Shown here in pieces: positions 8,000 through 16,825 of a DNA stretch of 64,000 nucleotides. The DNA is from Streptomyces sp. TLI_171 (GTDB taxonomy: Bacteria > Actinomycetota > Actinomycetes > Streptomycetales > Streptomycetaceae): NCBI RefSeq assembly GCF_003610255.1, contig NZ_RAPS01000001.1, positions 5,359,001 through 5,423,000 on the forward strand. Reading direction: 5' to 3'. The position numbers were made by a program, and so were the translations under genes. The number at the start of each line of letters is the position of its first letter. The first letter of the stretch is position 1. The notes under the pieces are model-generated. The model saw only the letters and a list, made by a program, of their open reading frames with translations, was not told where the DNA came from and ran no database searches.

Positions 8000-9760
8000 T
8001 TGGCCACCACCCTCACCGGCGTTCCCCCGGCCGTCCGGCCGGCGGCCGGACACCCCACCCCGGACCCGCTGCTCGATCCGGATCCGGCCGTGGCCGCCGA
8101 ACACGCCGCCACCGAGAGCCTGTTGCGCTGCTGGGCCCGGGAGACCGCGGCCGGCCGGCCCGAGGGCGACCTGCTGCGCATCCCGGTGCTCGGCGGGGCC
8201 GCCCAGCTGTCCGCGCCGGTGCACCACTGGTCGGCGTGCGGCTGGCACCGGTTCGGGCCCGCCACGGTGTCCACCGGCAACGCCGAGCACCCGGTCGACG
8301 CGGTCACCGTCGCCGCCCTGGTCGCCGGCGCCACCGGACGCCCCGAACCCGGCCAACTCGCCGACCTGACCGCCCGGGTGGCCGACTCGGTCGGCCGCAC
8401 CGCGGAGATCCTGGCGCACCGCCGGGCGATCTCCCGGGCACCCGCCGACCCGTTCCTGCGGGCCGAGCAGGCGCTGCTGCTCGGCCACCCGCTGCACCCC
8501 ACCCCGAAGAGCCGCGACGGCCTCGGCCCGGCCCAGTCCGCCGCGTACTCGCCGGAGTTGCACGGCTCGTTCCGGCTGCACTGGTGGGCGGTGGACCGCA
8601 CCCTGCTGGCCGGCGACAGCGCCACCGGCACCCCGGTCGAGCGGCTGACCGCCGGGCTGTACGGCGGCGAGCTGCCCGACGCCGCCGCCGCCCTGCCCCT
8701 GCACCCCTGGCAGGCGCGGGAGCTGGCGCTGCGTCCGGCGGTCGCCGAGCTGCTGGAGCAGGGCCTGCTGACCGACCTCGGCCAGCACGGCGAGCCCTGG
8801 CACCCGACCAGTTCGGTGCGCACCGTCTGCCGCCCCGGCACCCCGTGGATGCTGAAGCTCTCGCTGGGCCTGCGGATCACCAACTCCCGCCGGGAGAACC
8901 TGCGCAAGGAACTCCACCGCGGCGCGGAGGTGCACCGGCTGCTGGAGTCCGGGCTGGCCCGCGAGTGGCAGGCCGCGCACCCCGGCTTCGACATCGTCCG
9001 CGACCCGGCCTGGATCGGCGTCGACCACCCCGCGCTGGCCGACCCGAACGGCCTGGACACCGTGCTGCGCCGGATGCCGTTCGGCCCAGCCGACCGGGCG
9101 CTGTGCGTGGCCGGTCTGGTGGCCGAGCAGCCCATCGGCCGGCTCGACTCGCAACTGGCGGACATCCTCGGCGAGTTGGCCGCCCGTACCGGCCGCCCGG
9201 TGCAGACCGTCGCCACCGAGTGGTTCCTGCGCTACCTGGACGCCGTGGTGCTGCCGATCCTCTGGCTGGACGGGCAGGCCGGCATCGCCCTGGAGGCCCA
9301 CCAGCAGAACAGCCTGGTCCTGCTGGACGCCCAGGGCTGGCCGACCGGCGGGCGCTACCGCGACAACCAGGGCTACTACTTCCGTGACTCGCACGCCGCC
9401 CGGCTGCGCACCCGGCTGCCCGAACTCGGCGCGCACAGCGACACCTTCGTGCCCGACGCGGTCGCCGACGAGCGCTTCGCCTACTACCTGGGCATCAACC
9501 ACGTGCTCGGTCTGATCGGCGCCTTCGGCTCGCAGCGACTCGCCGACGAGAACCTGCTGCTGGCCGCGCTGCGCCGCTTCCTGTCCGGCCCCGCGGCCGC
9601 CGCCACCGGATCGAGCCTGCCCGCCCACCTGCTGGAGGCCCGCACGCTGCGCTGCAAGGCCAACCTGCTGACCCGGCTGCACGGCCTGGACGAGCTGGTC
9701 GGCCCGGTGGAGACCCAGTCGGTCTACGTGGAGATCGACAACCCGGTGGCCCGGGCGTGA
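8000..9760 (+). CDS. IucA/IucC-family NRPS-independent siderophore synthetase (type-A-like)
   Basis: Predicted ATP-dependent ligase that activates a carboxylate (citrate in the type A family) and joins it to an amine or hydroxylamine. The 586-residue protein shows the family blocks GHPLHPTPKSRDGL (about residue 165), LPLHPWQ (about 233), TSSVRTVC, KLSLGLRITNSRRE (about 290-305) and EAHQQNSLVLL (about 433). The TTG start at 8000 is fixed by AAGGAG at 7989-7994. It is first in a four-gene operon behind an iron box and overlaps the acyltransferase gene by four bases (GTGA). It is clearly different from the DesD-like synthetase at the other end of the operon. The type A assignment is an inference; citrate use is not proven by sequence. 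Confidence 0.85.
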   Translation: MATTLTGVPPAVRPAAGHPTPDPLLDPDPAVAAEHAATESLLRCWARETAAGRPEGDLLRIPVLGGAAQLSAPVHHWSACGWHRFGPATVSTGNAEHPVDAVTVAALVAGATGRPEPGQLADLTARVADSVGRTAEILAHRRAISRAPADPFLRAEQALLLGHPLHPTPKSRDGLGPAQSAAYSPELHGSFRLHWWAVDRTLLAGDSATGTPVERLTAGLYGGELPDAAAALPLHPWQARELALRPAVAELLEQGLLTDLGQHGEPWHPTSSVRTVCRPGTPWMLKLSLGLRITNSRRENLRKELHRGAEVHRLLESGLAREWQAAHPGFDIVRDPAWIGVDHPALADPNGLDTVLRRMPFGPADRALCVAGLVAEQPIGRLDSQLADILGELAARTGRPVQTVATEWFLRYLDAVVLPILWLDGQAGIALEAHQQNSLVLLDAQGWPTGGRYRDNQGYYFRDSHAARLRTRLPELGAHSDTFVPDAVADERFAYYLGINHVLGLIGAFGSQRLADENLLLAALRRFLSGPAAAATGSSLPAHLLEARTLRCKANLLTRLHGLDELVGPVETQSVYVEIDNPVARA

Positions 9761-10302
9761 TTCCCGAGCTCGGCCCGCTCGCCACCCCGGCCGGTGAACT
9801 CGTCCTGCGCACCGTGGAGTTGCCCACGGACCTGGACCTGCTCACCGACTGGATGAACGACCCCGGGACCGACCGCTGGTGGGCCCTCGCGGGCCCGCCG
9901 GGGACCACCGCCGCGCACCTGGCGGCGCAGCTCGACGGCGACGGCCGCAGCCGCCCCGTCCTCGCCCTGCTGGACGGCCGGCCCACCGGCTACTTCGAGC
10001 TGTACCGCGCCGACCTGGACCCGCTGGCCGCGCACTACCCGGCCCGCCCGTACGACCTCGGCGTGCACCTACTGCTCGGCCCCGCCGCCCGCGGCCGGGG
10101 CCTGGCCGCCCCGTTCCTCGACGCGATCGCCGCCCGGCTGCTGCAGCGCGAACCCCGCTGCACCCGGGTGCTCGCCGAACCCGACGTCCGCAACACGCCG
10201 TCCGTCCGGGCGTTCGCCCGCGCCGGGTTCAGCCGCGCCGCCGACCTCGACCTGCCCGACAAGCGCGCCGCCCTGATGATCCGCCGGCGCTCGGACACCT
10301 AG
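9757..10302 (+). CDS. DesC-like N-hydroxy-amine acyltransferase (GNAT)
   Basis: Predicted to acylate the hydroxylamine made by the neighbouring monooxygenase, giving the hydroxamate ligand of a siderophore. It has 181 residues and a single GNAT domain: WMNDPGTDRWW near the N-terminus, GYFELYRADLDPLAAHYPAR in the centre, GVHLLLGPAARGRGLA (acyl-CoA pyrophosphate loop) and EPDVRNTPSVRAFARAGF. These segments closely resemble S. coelicolor DesC as I remember it. It is much shorter than aerobactin IucB. The GTG start overlaps the stop of the upstream synthetase, indicating coupling. Acetyl versus succinyl donor cannot be decided from sequence. Confidence 0.85.
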   Translation: MIPELGPLATPAGELVLRTVELPTDLDLLTDWMNDPGTDRWWALAGPPGTTAAHLAAQLDGDGRSRPVLALLDGRPTGYFELYRADLDPLAAHYPARPYDLGVHLLLGPAARGRGLAAPFLDAIAARLLQREPRCTRVLAEPDVRNTPSVRAFARAGFSRAADLDLPDKRAALMIRRRSDT

Positions 10303-10308
10303 GACCCC

Positions 10309-11712
10309 ATGACTGCCCACGACGACCCGACGGGCCAGCAACCCGAGCCGTACGACCTGATCGGCGTCGGCATCGGCCCGTTCAACCTCTCGCTGGCCGC
10401 GCTCGCCGACCGGGCCGAGGCGATCAGCGCGCTGTTCCTGGACGCCAGACCCGAGTTCCGCTGGCACCCCGGCATGCTCGTCGACGGCGCCCGGATGCAG
10501 GTCCCGTTCCTCGCCGACCTGGTCACCCTGGTCGACCCCACCAATCCGTGGTCGTTCCTCAACTACCTGCGCGAGCAGCAGCGGCTGTTCCCGTTCTACT
10601 TCGCCGAGCGCTTCCAGCTGCCCCGCCGCGAGTACGACCACTACTGCCGGTGGGCCGCCGAGCGCCTCCCCAACTGCCGCTTCGACAGCCCCGTCACCGC
10701 CGTGCACTGGGACGCCGAGGAGCAGCTCTACCTGGTGCACGCCGCCGGCGCGGTGCACCGGGCCCGCCACCTGGTCCTCGGCACCGGCACCGAGCCCGCC
10801 CGGCCCGAGGCCTTCGCCCCGCTGCGCGCCCACCCCGCCGTGCTGCACTCCGCCGACTACCTGACGAAGGGGCAGGTGCTCGACGGGGCCCGGGACATCA
10901 CCGTGGTCGGCTCCGGCCAGTCCGGCGCCGAGGTGTTCCTGGACCTGCTGCGCCGGCGGGCCGGCGACGGCACCCGGCTGCGCTGGCTCACCCGCACCAG
11001 GGCGCTCGCCCCGATGGAGTACTCCAAGCTCGGCCTGGAGCAGTTCACCCCGGACTACACCCGTTACTTCCACGGCCTGCCGGCGGAGGTCCGGGACGCG
11101 CTGGTCCCCGCCCAGTGGCAGCTGCACAAGGCCGCCAGCGCGGAGACCCTCGCCGAGATCCACGACCACCTGTACGAGCGGACCGTCGGCCGGCCGATCG
11201 ACGCCGAACCGGTGGAGATCCTCCCCGGCACCGCCGTCGCCGAGGCCGCCCCGGGCCCGTGCGGCGGCCTCGAACTGCACTGCCGGCACGCCGACTCCGG
11301 CCGCGGCCACCTGGTCCGCACCGACGCCGTGGTGCTCGCCACCGGCTACCGGGCGGTCCGCCCCGCCGCGCTCGACCCGATCGCCGAGCTGATCGACTGG
11401 GACGCCCAGGGGCGCTACCGCGTCGACCTGGACCACCGGGTCGCCACCAAGCCCGAACTCACCGGCGGTCTGTACGTCCAGAACGCCGAGCTGCACACTC
11501 ACGGAGTCGGCACCCCGGACCTCGGACTCGGCGCGCACCGCGCCGCCGTGATCCTCAACGCCGTCGCGGGCAAGACGCTCCACCCGCTGCCCCACCGCAC
11601 CGCCTGGACCACGTTCCTCCCACCCTCCGCCCCAGCATGTGCGCCACCTGCAGCCCCGGTGGGGCTCCCGCGACCCCAGGAAGGAACCGAGCGTGCCGCA
11701 GCCAGCCGCTGA
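10309..11712 (+). CDS. DesB/IucD-like lysine or cadaverine N-hydroxylase
   Basis: FAD- and NADPH-dependent monooxygenase that hydroxylates a terminal amine. In 467 residues, the FAD motif is GVGIGPFNLSLA (about residue 17-28), the NADPH motif is VVGSGQSGAEV (about 200) and the late ATGY motif is VVLATGYRAV (about 345), all standard for the IucD/SidA/PvdA class. It begins 6 nt after the acyltransferase stop, with AGGA upstream of ATG 10309. The 3' end overlaps the DesD-like gene by 20 nt and is Pro/Ala-rich and probably not structured. With no lysine decarboxylase in this operon, the substrate may be lysine itself or cadaverine made elsewhere. Confidence 0.88.
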   Translation: MTAHDDPTGQQPEPYDLIGVGIGPFNLSLAALADRAEAISALFLDARPEFRWHPGMLVDGARMQVPFLADLVTLVDPTNPWSFLNYLREQQRLFPFYFAERFQLPRREYDHYCRWAAERLPNCRFDSPVTAVHWDAEEQLYLVHAAGAVHRARHLVLGTGTEPARPEAFAPLRAHPAVLHSADYLTKGQVLDGARDITVVGSGQSGAEVFLDLLRRRAGDGTRLRWLTRTRALAPMEYSKLGLEQFTPDYTRYFHGLPAEVRDALVPAQWQLHKAASAETLAEIHDHLYERTVGRPIDAEPVEILPGTAVAEAAPGPCGGLELHCRHADSGRGHLVRTDAVVLATGYRAVRPAALDPIAELIDWDAQGRYRVDLDHRVATKPELTGGLYVQNAELHTHGVGTPDLGLGAHRAAVILNAVAGKTLHPLPHRTAWTTFLPPSAPACAPPAAPVGLPRPQEGTERAAASR

Positions 11713-13468
11713 CTCCGCACTCCACCTGCCGCCCCAGCTCACCACCGAGCACTGGCAGGCCGCCGGACGCGCCATGCTCGCCAAACTCCTCGGCGAGTTC
11801 GCCTACGAGGAACTGCTCCACCCGCGCCGGGCCGGCGACCAGTACCTGCTGGAACTCCCGGACGCCGTCTACCGGTTCACCGCCCGGCGGGGCGCGTACG
11901 GCAGCTGGCGGGTCGACCCGGGGTCGATCGAGGGCGGCGCCGACCCGTTGCGCTTCCTGCAGCAGGCCCGGCACACCCTGGGGCTCAGCGGCGACACCAC
12001 CGGCCACCTGGTCCGCGAGCTGACCGCCACCCTGATCGCCGACGCGCACCTGCACGCCACCGCGCTGACCGCCGCGGAACTCGCCGACCTCGACCACGTC
12101 GCCCTGGAGGGCCGGCAGACCGGCCACCCGTGGATCGTCGCCAACAAGGGCCGGCTCGGCTTCTCCGCCACCGACGCCGCCCGCTGGACCCCGGAGGCCC
12201 GGCTGCCCCGCACGCTGCCCTGGCTGGCCGTGCACAAGGACCTGGCGGCCTTCCGCGGCGACCCGGGCATCTACGACACCGAGCTCGACCCCGCGTTCCG
12301 GGCCCAACTGGGCGAGCGCGCGCACGAGTTCCACCTGCTGCCGGTGCACCCCTGGCAGTGGGACGAGACCGTGGTCGGCCTGTTCGCGCCGTGGATCGCC
12401 GACGGCCGGATCGTCCCGCTGCCCAGCGACGGCGACCTGCGGCTGCCCCAGCAGTCGATCCGCAGCTTCTTCAACCTCAGCCGCCCCGACCGCTGCACCG
12501 TGAAGCTGCCGCTGGCGATCCTGAACACCCTGGTCTGGCGCGGCCTGCCCACCGAACGCGCGCTCGCCGCCCCCGCGGTCACCGCCTGGATCCACGGGCT
12601 GCGCGACCGGGACCCGTACCTGCGCGACGAGTGCCGGGTGATCCTGCTCGGCGAGATCGCCTCCGTCACCGTCGAGCACCCGCTGTACCGGGACCTGCCC
12701 GACGCTCCCTACCAGTACAAGGAACTGCTCGGTGCGATCTGGCGCGAACCCCTCGGCCGGTACCTGGAGCCCGGCGAGCGCGGCCGGACCCTGGCCGCCC
12801 TGCTGCAGACCGGCGCCGACGGCCGCGCGCTGGCCGCGGAACTCGTCGAGCGCTCCGGACTGGAGCCGCGCGAGTGGGTCCGGCGGCTGTTCGCCGCGAT
12901 GCTGCCGCCGCTGCTGCACTTCCTGTACCGCTACGGGCTGGTGTTCTCCCCGCACGGCGAGAACGCCATCGTGGTCTTCGACCAGCACGACGTGCCGGTC
13001 CGGCTGGCCGTCAAGGACTTCGTCGACGACGTCAACCTCAGCGACCGGCCGCTGCCCGAACTCGCCGACCTGCCCGCCGAGATCGCCGAGGTGCTCAACC
13101 GGGAGGGCCCCGACTACCTCTGCCAGTTCCTGCACTCGGGCCTCTTCATCGGCGTGCTGCGCTACCTCGCGCCGCTCCTGGAGGACCAACTCGACCTGCC
13201 CGAGGTCGAGTTCTGGGAGCTGCTGCGGGACCGGATCCTCGACTGCCAGCAGCGCTTCCCCGAACTCGCGGACCGGCACCGGCTGTTCGACCTGTTCACG
13301 CCGCGGATCGACCGGCTCTGCCTGAACCGCAACCGGCTGCTGCTCGACGGCTACCGCGACCGGCCCGACCGCCCGCACGCCGCCGTCCACGGCCAGGTCG
13401 ACAACCCGCTGCACAGCACCGCCCACCTCCCGGTCCAACGGCGCGGAATTGTCACTCCCGCCCCGTAG
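11693..13468 (+). CDS. desD: DesD-like siderophore synthetase (IucA/IucC family, type C)
   Basis: Predicted ATP-dependent synthetase that condenses, and may cyclise, hydroxamate monomers as DesD does for desferrioxamine. The 591-residue protein carries IVANKGRLGFSATDAARW, LLPVHPWQWDE, LPSDGDLRLPQQSIR, CTVKLPLAILNTLVWRGLP, YQYKELLGAIWREPL, SPHGENAIVVFD, KDFVDDVN and RLCLNRNRLLLDGYRDRP, a near-continuous resemblance to S. coelicolor DesD from memory. The GTG start at 11693 is fixed by AGGAAGGA (11678-11685) and lies inside the 3' end of the hydroxylase gene. It is last in the operon. The symbol reflects the strong resemblance; the partner genes differ from the standard desABCD set. Confidence 0.88.
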   Translation: MPQPAADSALHLPPQLTTEHWQAAGRAMLAKLLGEFAYEELLHPRRAGDQYLLELPDAVYRFTARRGAYGSWRVDPGSIEGGADPLRFLQQARHTLGLSGDTTGHLVRELTATLIADAHLHATALTAAELADLDHVALEGRQTGHPWIVANKGRLGFSATDAARWTPEARLPRTLPWLAVHKDLAAFRGDPGIYDTELDPAFRAQLGERAHEFHLLPVHPWQWDETVVGLFAPWIADGRIVPLPSDGDLRLPQQSIRSFFNLSRPDRCTVKLPLAILNTLVWRGLPTERALAAPAVTAWIHGLRDRDPYLRDECRVILLGEIASVTVEHPLYRDLPDAPYQYKELLGAIWREPLGRYLEPGERGRTLAALLQTGADGRALAAELVERSGLEPREWVRRLFAAMLPPLLHFLYRYGLVFSPHGENAIVVFDQHDVPVRLAVKDFVDDVNLSDRPLPELADLPAEIAEVLNREGPDYLCQFLHSGLFIGVLRYLAPLLEDQLDLPEVEFWELLRDRILDCQQRFPELADRHRLFDLFTPRIDRLCLNRNRLLLDGYRDRPDRPHAAVHGQVDNPLHSTAHLPVQRRGIVTPAP

Positions 13469-13481
13469 GCTTGGGGGCGTC

Positions 13482-15569
13482 ATGACGAACGACACCGCAC
13501 CCCTGCCCGGCGGCCCGGAGACGGCCGAAGCCCCCGCGCCGGTCCCCGCCTCCCGCATCCCGGAGCTGCTGCACGCCGCCGTCGAGTCCGTCGGCGGCGT
13601 GGAGCGCCCCGGGCAGGTCCGGATGGCCGAGGCCGTCGCCGCCGCCGTGGACGAGGGCGAACACCTCCTCGTCCAGGCCGGCACCGGCACCGGCAAGTCC
13701 CTCGCCTACCTGGTGCCCGCCCTCGCCCACGGCGACCGCGTGGTGGTCGCCACCGCGACCCTCGCCCTGCAGCGCCAGCTGGTCGAACGCGACCTGCCGC
13801 GCACCGTCGACGCCCTGCACCCGACGCTGCGCCGCCGCCCGCTGTTCGCCATGCTCAAGGGCCGCTCCAACTACCTGTGCCTGCACCGCGCCAACGAGGG
13901 CACCCCGAGCGACGAGGGCGAGGGCCTGTTCGACCCGGTCGACGCCCTCGGCGGCCCCACCGGCAAGCTCGGCCAGGACGTGCTGCGCCTGCGCGAGTGG
14001 GCCGGCGAGACCGAGACCGGCGACCGCGACGACCTCACCCCCGGCGTGTCCGACAAGGCCTGGGCCCAGCTCTCGGTCACCTCCAAGGAGTGCCTGGGCG
14101 CCTCCCGGTGCGCCTACGGCCAGGAGTGCTTCGCCGAGCAGGCCAGGGAACGCGCCAAGTTGGCCGACGTGGTGGTCACCAACCACGCCATGCTGGCGAT
14201 CGACGCGATCGAGGGCGCCCCCGTCCTCCCCGAGCACGGCCTGCTGATCATCGACGAGGCCCACGAACTGGTGAACCGGGTGACCGGCGCCGCGACCGCC
14301 GAACTCACCGTCGGCGCCGTCAACCGGGCCGTGAAGCGCGCTGCCAAGCTCGCCAACGAGAAGGCCGTCGACGCCCTGCAGGCCGCCGCCGAGAACTTCC
14401 ACGGCCTGATGGAGACCGCCCAGCCCGGCCAGCTCGACGAACTCCCCGAGTACCTCGGCTACGCCGTCGCCGGCATCCGCGACGCCGCCCGCCAGGTGAT
14501 CACCTCGCTCGGCGAGACCCGCGACAAGGGCCTCAGCGACGAGGACGCCGTCCGCAAGCAGGCCATGGCCTCCGCCGAGACCCTGCACGAGACCGCGGAC
14601 CGGCTGCTCTCCGAGTCCGAGTACGACGTGATGTGGGTGGAGCGCTCCGACCGCTTCGGCCTCGGCACCGCCTCGCTGCGGGTCGCCCCGCTGTCGGTCT
14701 CCGGGCTGCTCCGGGAGAACCTGTACCGGGAGCGCTCCGTCGTCCTCACCTCCGCCACGCTGAAGCTCGGCGGCGACTTCAACGGCGTGGCCGGCAGCCT
14801 CGGCCTGCCCGGCGAGACCCGGCTGCCCGACCACCGCACCCCCGACGGGCCCGCCGCCGAGATCGGCGAGGACGCCCCGCCGTACTGGCGCGGCCTCGAC
14901 GTCGGCTCCCCGTTCACCTACCCCAAGCAGGGCATCCTCTACGTCGCCAAGCACCTGCCGCCGCCCGGCCGGGAGCCCGACCGGCCCGAGATGCTCGACG
15001 AACTCGCCGACCTGATCGGCGCGGCCGGCGGCCGCACCCTCGGCCTGTTCTCCTCGATGCGCGCCGCCCAGACCGCGGCGGAGACCCTGCGGGAGCGGCT
15101 CGACGTCCCGATCCTGCTGCAGGGCGAGGACACCCTCGGCGAGCTGATCCGGGACTTCGCCTCCGACGCGAGGACCTGCCTGTTCGGCACCCTCTCGCTC
15201 TGGCAGGGCGTCGACGTCCCCGGCTCCGCCTGCCAACTCGTCGTCATGGACCGGATCCCGTTCCCGCGCCCCGACGACCCGCTGATGAGCGCCCGTCAGA
15301 AGGACGTCGAGGCGCACGGCGGCAACGGCTTCATGGCGGTCGCCGCCACCCACGCCGCACTGCTGATGGCCCAGGGCGCCGGCCGCCTGGTCCGCGCCGC
15401 CGACGACAAGGGCGTGGTCGCGGTCCTCGACCCCCGCCTCGCCACCGCCCGCTACGGCGGCTTCTTCCGCTCCTCCATGCCCGACTTCTGGTACACCACC
15501 GACCGCAACCAGGTCCGCCGCTCGCTGGCCGCCATCGACGCCGCCGCACCCCCCGTCAGGCCCCGATAG
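13482..15569 (+). CDS. DinG/XPD-family ATP-dependent DNA helicase
   Basis: Predicted 5'-3' superfamily 2 helicase of the XPD/DinG branch, 695 residues. Walker A is AGTGTGKSLAYLVPA (about residue 65) and the DEAH box is LLIIDEAHELVNR (about 255). Four Cys suited to an iron-sulphur cluster appear as YLCLHR (about 132) and CLGASRC...QEC (about 204-216). C-terminal helicase motifs include LFSSMRAAQT, TLSLWQGVDVPG and AQGAGRLVR. ATG 13482 is chosen because translation past it lacks homology upstream; it lies 13 nt after the desD-like stop, so some readthrough from the iron-regulated operon is possible. It converges on lexA, sharing a strong terminator. The likely role is DNA repair or removal of unusual DNA structures. 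Confidence 0.9.
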   Translation: MTNDTAPLPGGPETAEAPAPVPASRIPELLHAAVESVGGVERPGQVRMAEAVAAAVDEGEHLLVQAGTGTGKSLAYLVPALAHGDRVVVATATLALQRQLVERDLPRTVDALHPTLRRRPLFAMLKGRSNYLCLHRANEGTPSDEGEGLFDPVDALGGPTGKLGQDVLRLREWAGETETGDRDDLTPGVSDKAWAQLSVTSKECLGASRCAYGQECFAEQARERAKLADVVVTNHAMLAIDAIEGAPVLPEHGLLIIDEAHELVNRVTGAATAELTVGAVNRAVKRAAKLANEKAVDALQAAAENFHGLMETAQPGQLDELPEYLGYAVAGIRDAARQVITSLGETRDKGLSDEDAVRKQAMASAETLHETADRLLSESEYDVMWVERSDRFGLGTASLRVAPLSVSGLLRENLYRERSVVLTSATLKLGGDFNGVAGSLGLPGETRLPDHRTPDGPAAEIGEDAPPYWRGLDVGSPFTYPKQGILYVAKHLPPPGREPDRPEMLDELADLIGAAGGRTLGLFSSMRAAQTAAETLRERLDVPILLQGEDTLGELIRDFASDARTCLFGTLSLWQGVDVPGSACQLVVMDRIPFPRPDDPLMSARQKDVEAHGGNGFMAVAATHAALLMAQGAGRLVRAADDKGVVAVLDPRLATARYGGFFRSSMPDFWYTTDRNQVRRSLAAIDAAAPPVRPR

Positions 15570-15610
15570 GGGCGCGGGCACCTGCGCGGGCAACGGCCCG
15601 CGAAAGCAGA

Positions 15611-15648
15611 GATCGGCCCGAGGAGAGAACCCTCTCCTCGGGCCGATC
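15611..15648. terminator. bidirectional terminator between helicase gene and lexA
   Basis: A perfect 17-bp inverted repeat (15611-15627 and 15632-15648, loop AACC) sits between two convergent genes. There is no long U-run on either side, as is common in Streptomyces hairpin terminators. Confidence 0.85.
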
Positions 15649-15664
15649 CGGAGCCGGGCGCTGC

Positions 15665-16501
15665 TCAGAGGCGGCGGAGGACCGCCACCACCTTGCCCAG
15701 GATCGTCGCGTTGTCACCCGGGATCGGCTCGTACGCCGCGTTGTGCGGCATCAGCCAGATCTTGCCGTCCTCGCGCTTGAGGCGCTTCACCGTGGCCTCG
15801 CCGTCGATCATCGCCGCGACGATGTCGCCGTTCTCCGCGACCGGCTGGCGGCGCACCGTCACCCAGTCGCCGTCGCAGATCGCGGCCTCGATCATCGAGT
15901 CGCCCTTGACGGTGAGCGCGAACAGCTCGCCCTCGCCGACCAGCTGACGGGGCAGCGGGAACACGTCCTCCACCGTCTGCTCGGCCAGGATCGGGCCGCC
16001 GGCCGCGATCCGGCCGACCAGCGGGACGTAGGAGGTGGAGGGCCGGCCGGAGGTCTCCGCCGCGGCGGGACGGGCGACCTCGACGCCGCGGACCTCGTAC
16101 GCCCGGGGGCGGTGCGGGTCGCGGCGGAGGAAGCCCTTGCGCTCCAGGGCCATCAGCTGGTGCGCGACCGAGGAGGTCGAGGACAGGCCGACGGCCTGGC
16201 CGATCTCGCGCATGGACGGCGGGTAGCCGCGGCGCTGCACGGAATCCCGGATGACCTCGATGACACGGCGCTGGCGTTCCGTCAGGCCGGCCTCGTCGGT
16301 GCGGATGCCGGGCGGGCGGCCGGGGAGGGAGCGGACGACGGGGGTGGGCACACCGAGCGGGGTTTCCTCGATCGGCTGACTACGGCTCATGGTCTGATCC
16401 ATGCTCTCCTGGTCAGTGGTGCGCGCGGAACGCTCCTGCACCGGGATGGCGGTCTTGGCTTCGACGGTGTGCATGACGCTGGTGGCGCTGGGGGTGGACA
16501 T
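15665..16501 (-). CDS. lexA: SOS repressor LexA
   Basis: Represses DNA-damage genes until RecA-ssDNA triggers self-cleavage. The 278-residue protein has a winged-helix domain (LTERQRRVIEVIRDSV, YPPSMREIGQAVGLSS), then the cleavage site Ala-Gly in VGRIAAGGPILAE (about residue 167) and the Ser/Lys dyad in GDSMIEAA (about 202) and EATVKRL (about 239). The start at 16501 is chosen because GAGAGGG lies 8 nt upstream; later in-frame ATGs would give 234-270 residues, and the first 60 or so residues are poorly conserved, so the exact start is uncertain. A LexA box lies about 70 bp upstream, giving autoregulation. Confidence 0.93.
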   Translation of the reverse strand: MSTPSATSVMHTVEAKTAIPVQERSARTTDQESMDQTMSRSQPIEETPLGVPTPVVRSLPGRPPGIRTDEAGLTERQRRVIEVIRDSVQRRGYPPSMREIGQAVGLSSTSSVAHQLMALERKGFLRRDPHRPRAYEVRGVEVARPAAAETSGRPSTSYVPLVGRIAAGGPILAEQTVEDVFPLPRQLVGEGELFALTVKGDSMIEAAICDGDWVTVRRQPVAENGDIVAAMIDGEATVKRLKREDGKIWLMPHNAAYEPIPGDNATILGKVVAVLRRL

Positions 16502-16569
16502 CGCGACGACCCTCTCGACTGGTGCTCCATCTGCCCAGCTCAACTGGTGCCTCTATCGAAAGGTTGCGC

Positions 16570-16583
16570 CAAACACACGTTCG
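16570..16583 (-). promoter_or_regulatory. LexA box upstream of lexA
   Basis: On the minus strand CGAACGTGTGTTTG matches 13 of 14 positions of the actinobacterial SOS box CGAACRNRYGTTYC. It lies 69 bp before the chosen lexA start, as expected for an autoregulated promoter. Confidence 0.8.
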
Positions 16584-16723
16584 AGTGAACTTATTCGAGG
16601 TTGGCTGACTTGATCAAGCCTCCGGGTGTAAGTCGATTGCATGTTCGACTCGAACAGTCTATGGGCTCCCGGAGCGCGCTGTCCCCGAAAGTCACTCGTT
16701 CGCCCGGCGTGGCGAGGTGTCAT

Positions 16724-16739
16724 ACACAAGATCTAGTGG
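16724..16739 (+). promoter_or_regulatory. NrdR box 1 upstream of nrdR-nrdJ
   Basis: ACACAAGATCTAGTGG matches the 16-bp NrdR consensus acaCwAtATaTwGtgt at all strongly conserved positions. The core is near-palindromic around AGATCT. It precedes nrdR by about 90 bp, suggesting autoregulation of the nrdRJ unit. Confidence 0.75.
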
Positions 16740-16756
16740 CTAGTGTCCTCGCTCGG

Positions 16757-16771
16757 GCACAGGTCTTGTGT
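16757..16771 (+). promoter_or_regulatory. degenerate NrdR box 2
   Basis: GCACAGGTCTTGTGT carries CACA and TGTG arms, one base closer together than in the consensus. Its centre lies about 32 bp (three helical turns) from the centre of box 1. NrdR is known to bind pairs of boxes on one helix face, which supports this weaker site. Confidence 0.55.
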
Positions 16772-16825
16772 TCAGGTAGAGTGTTGCGAGTTGTTCGCCG
16801 TCGGGTCGCAGGGAGGGAGTTCCAG

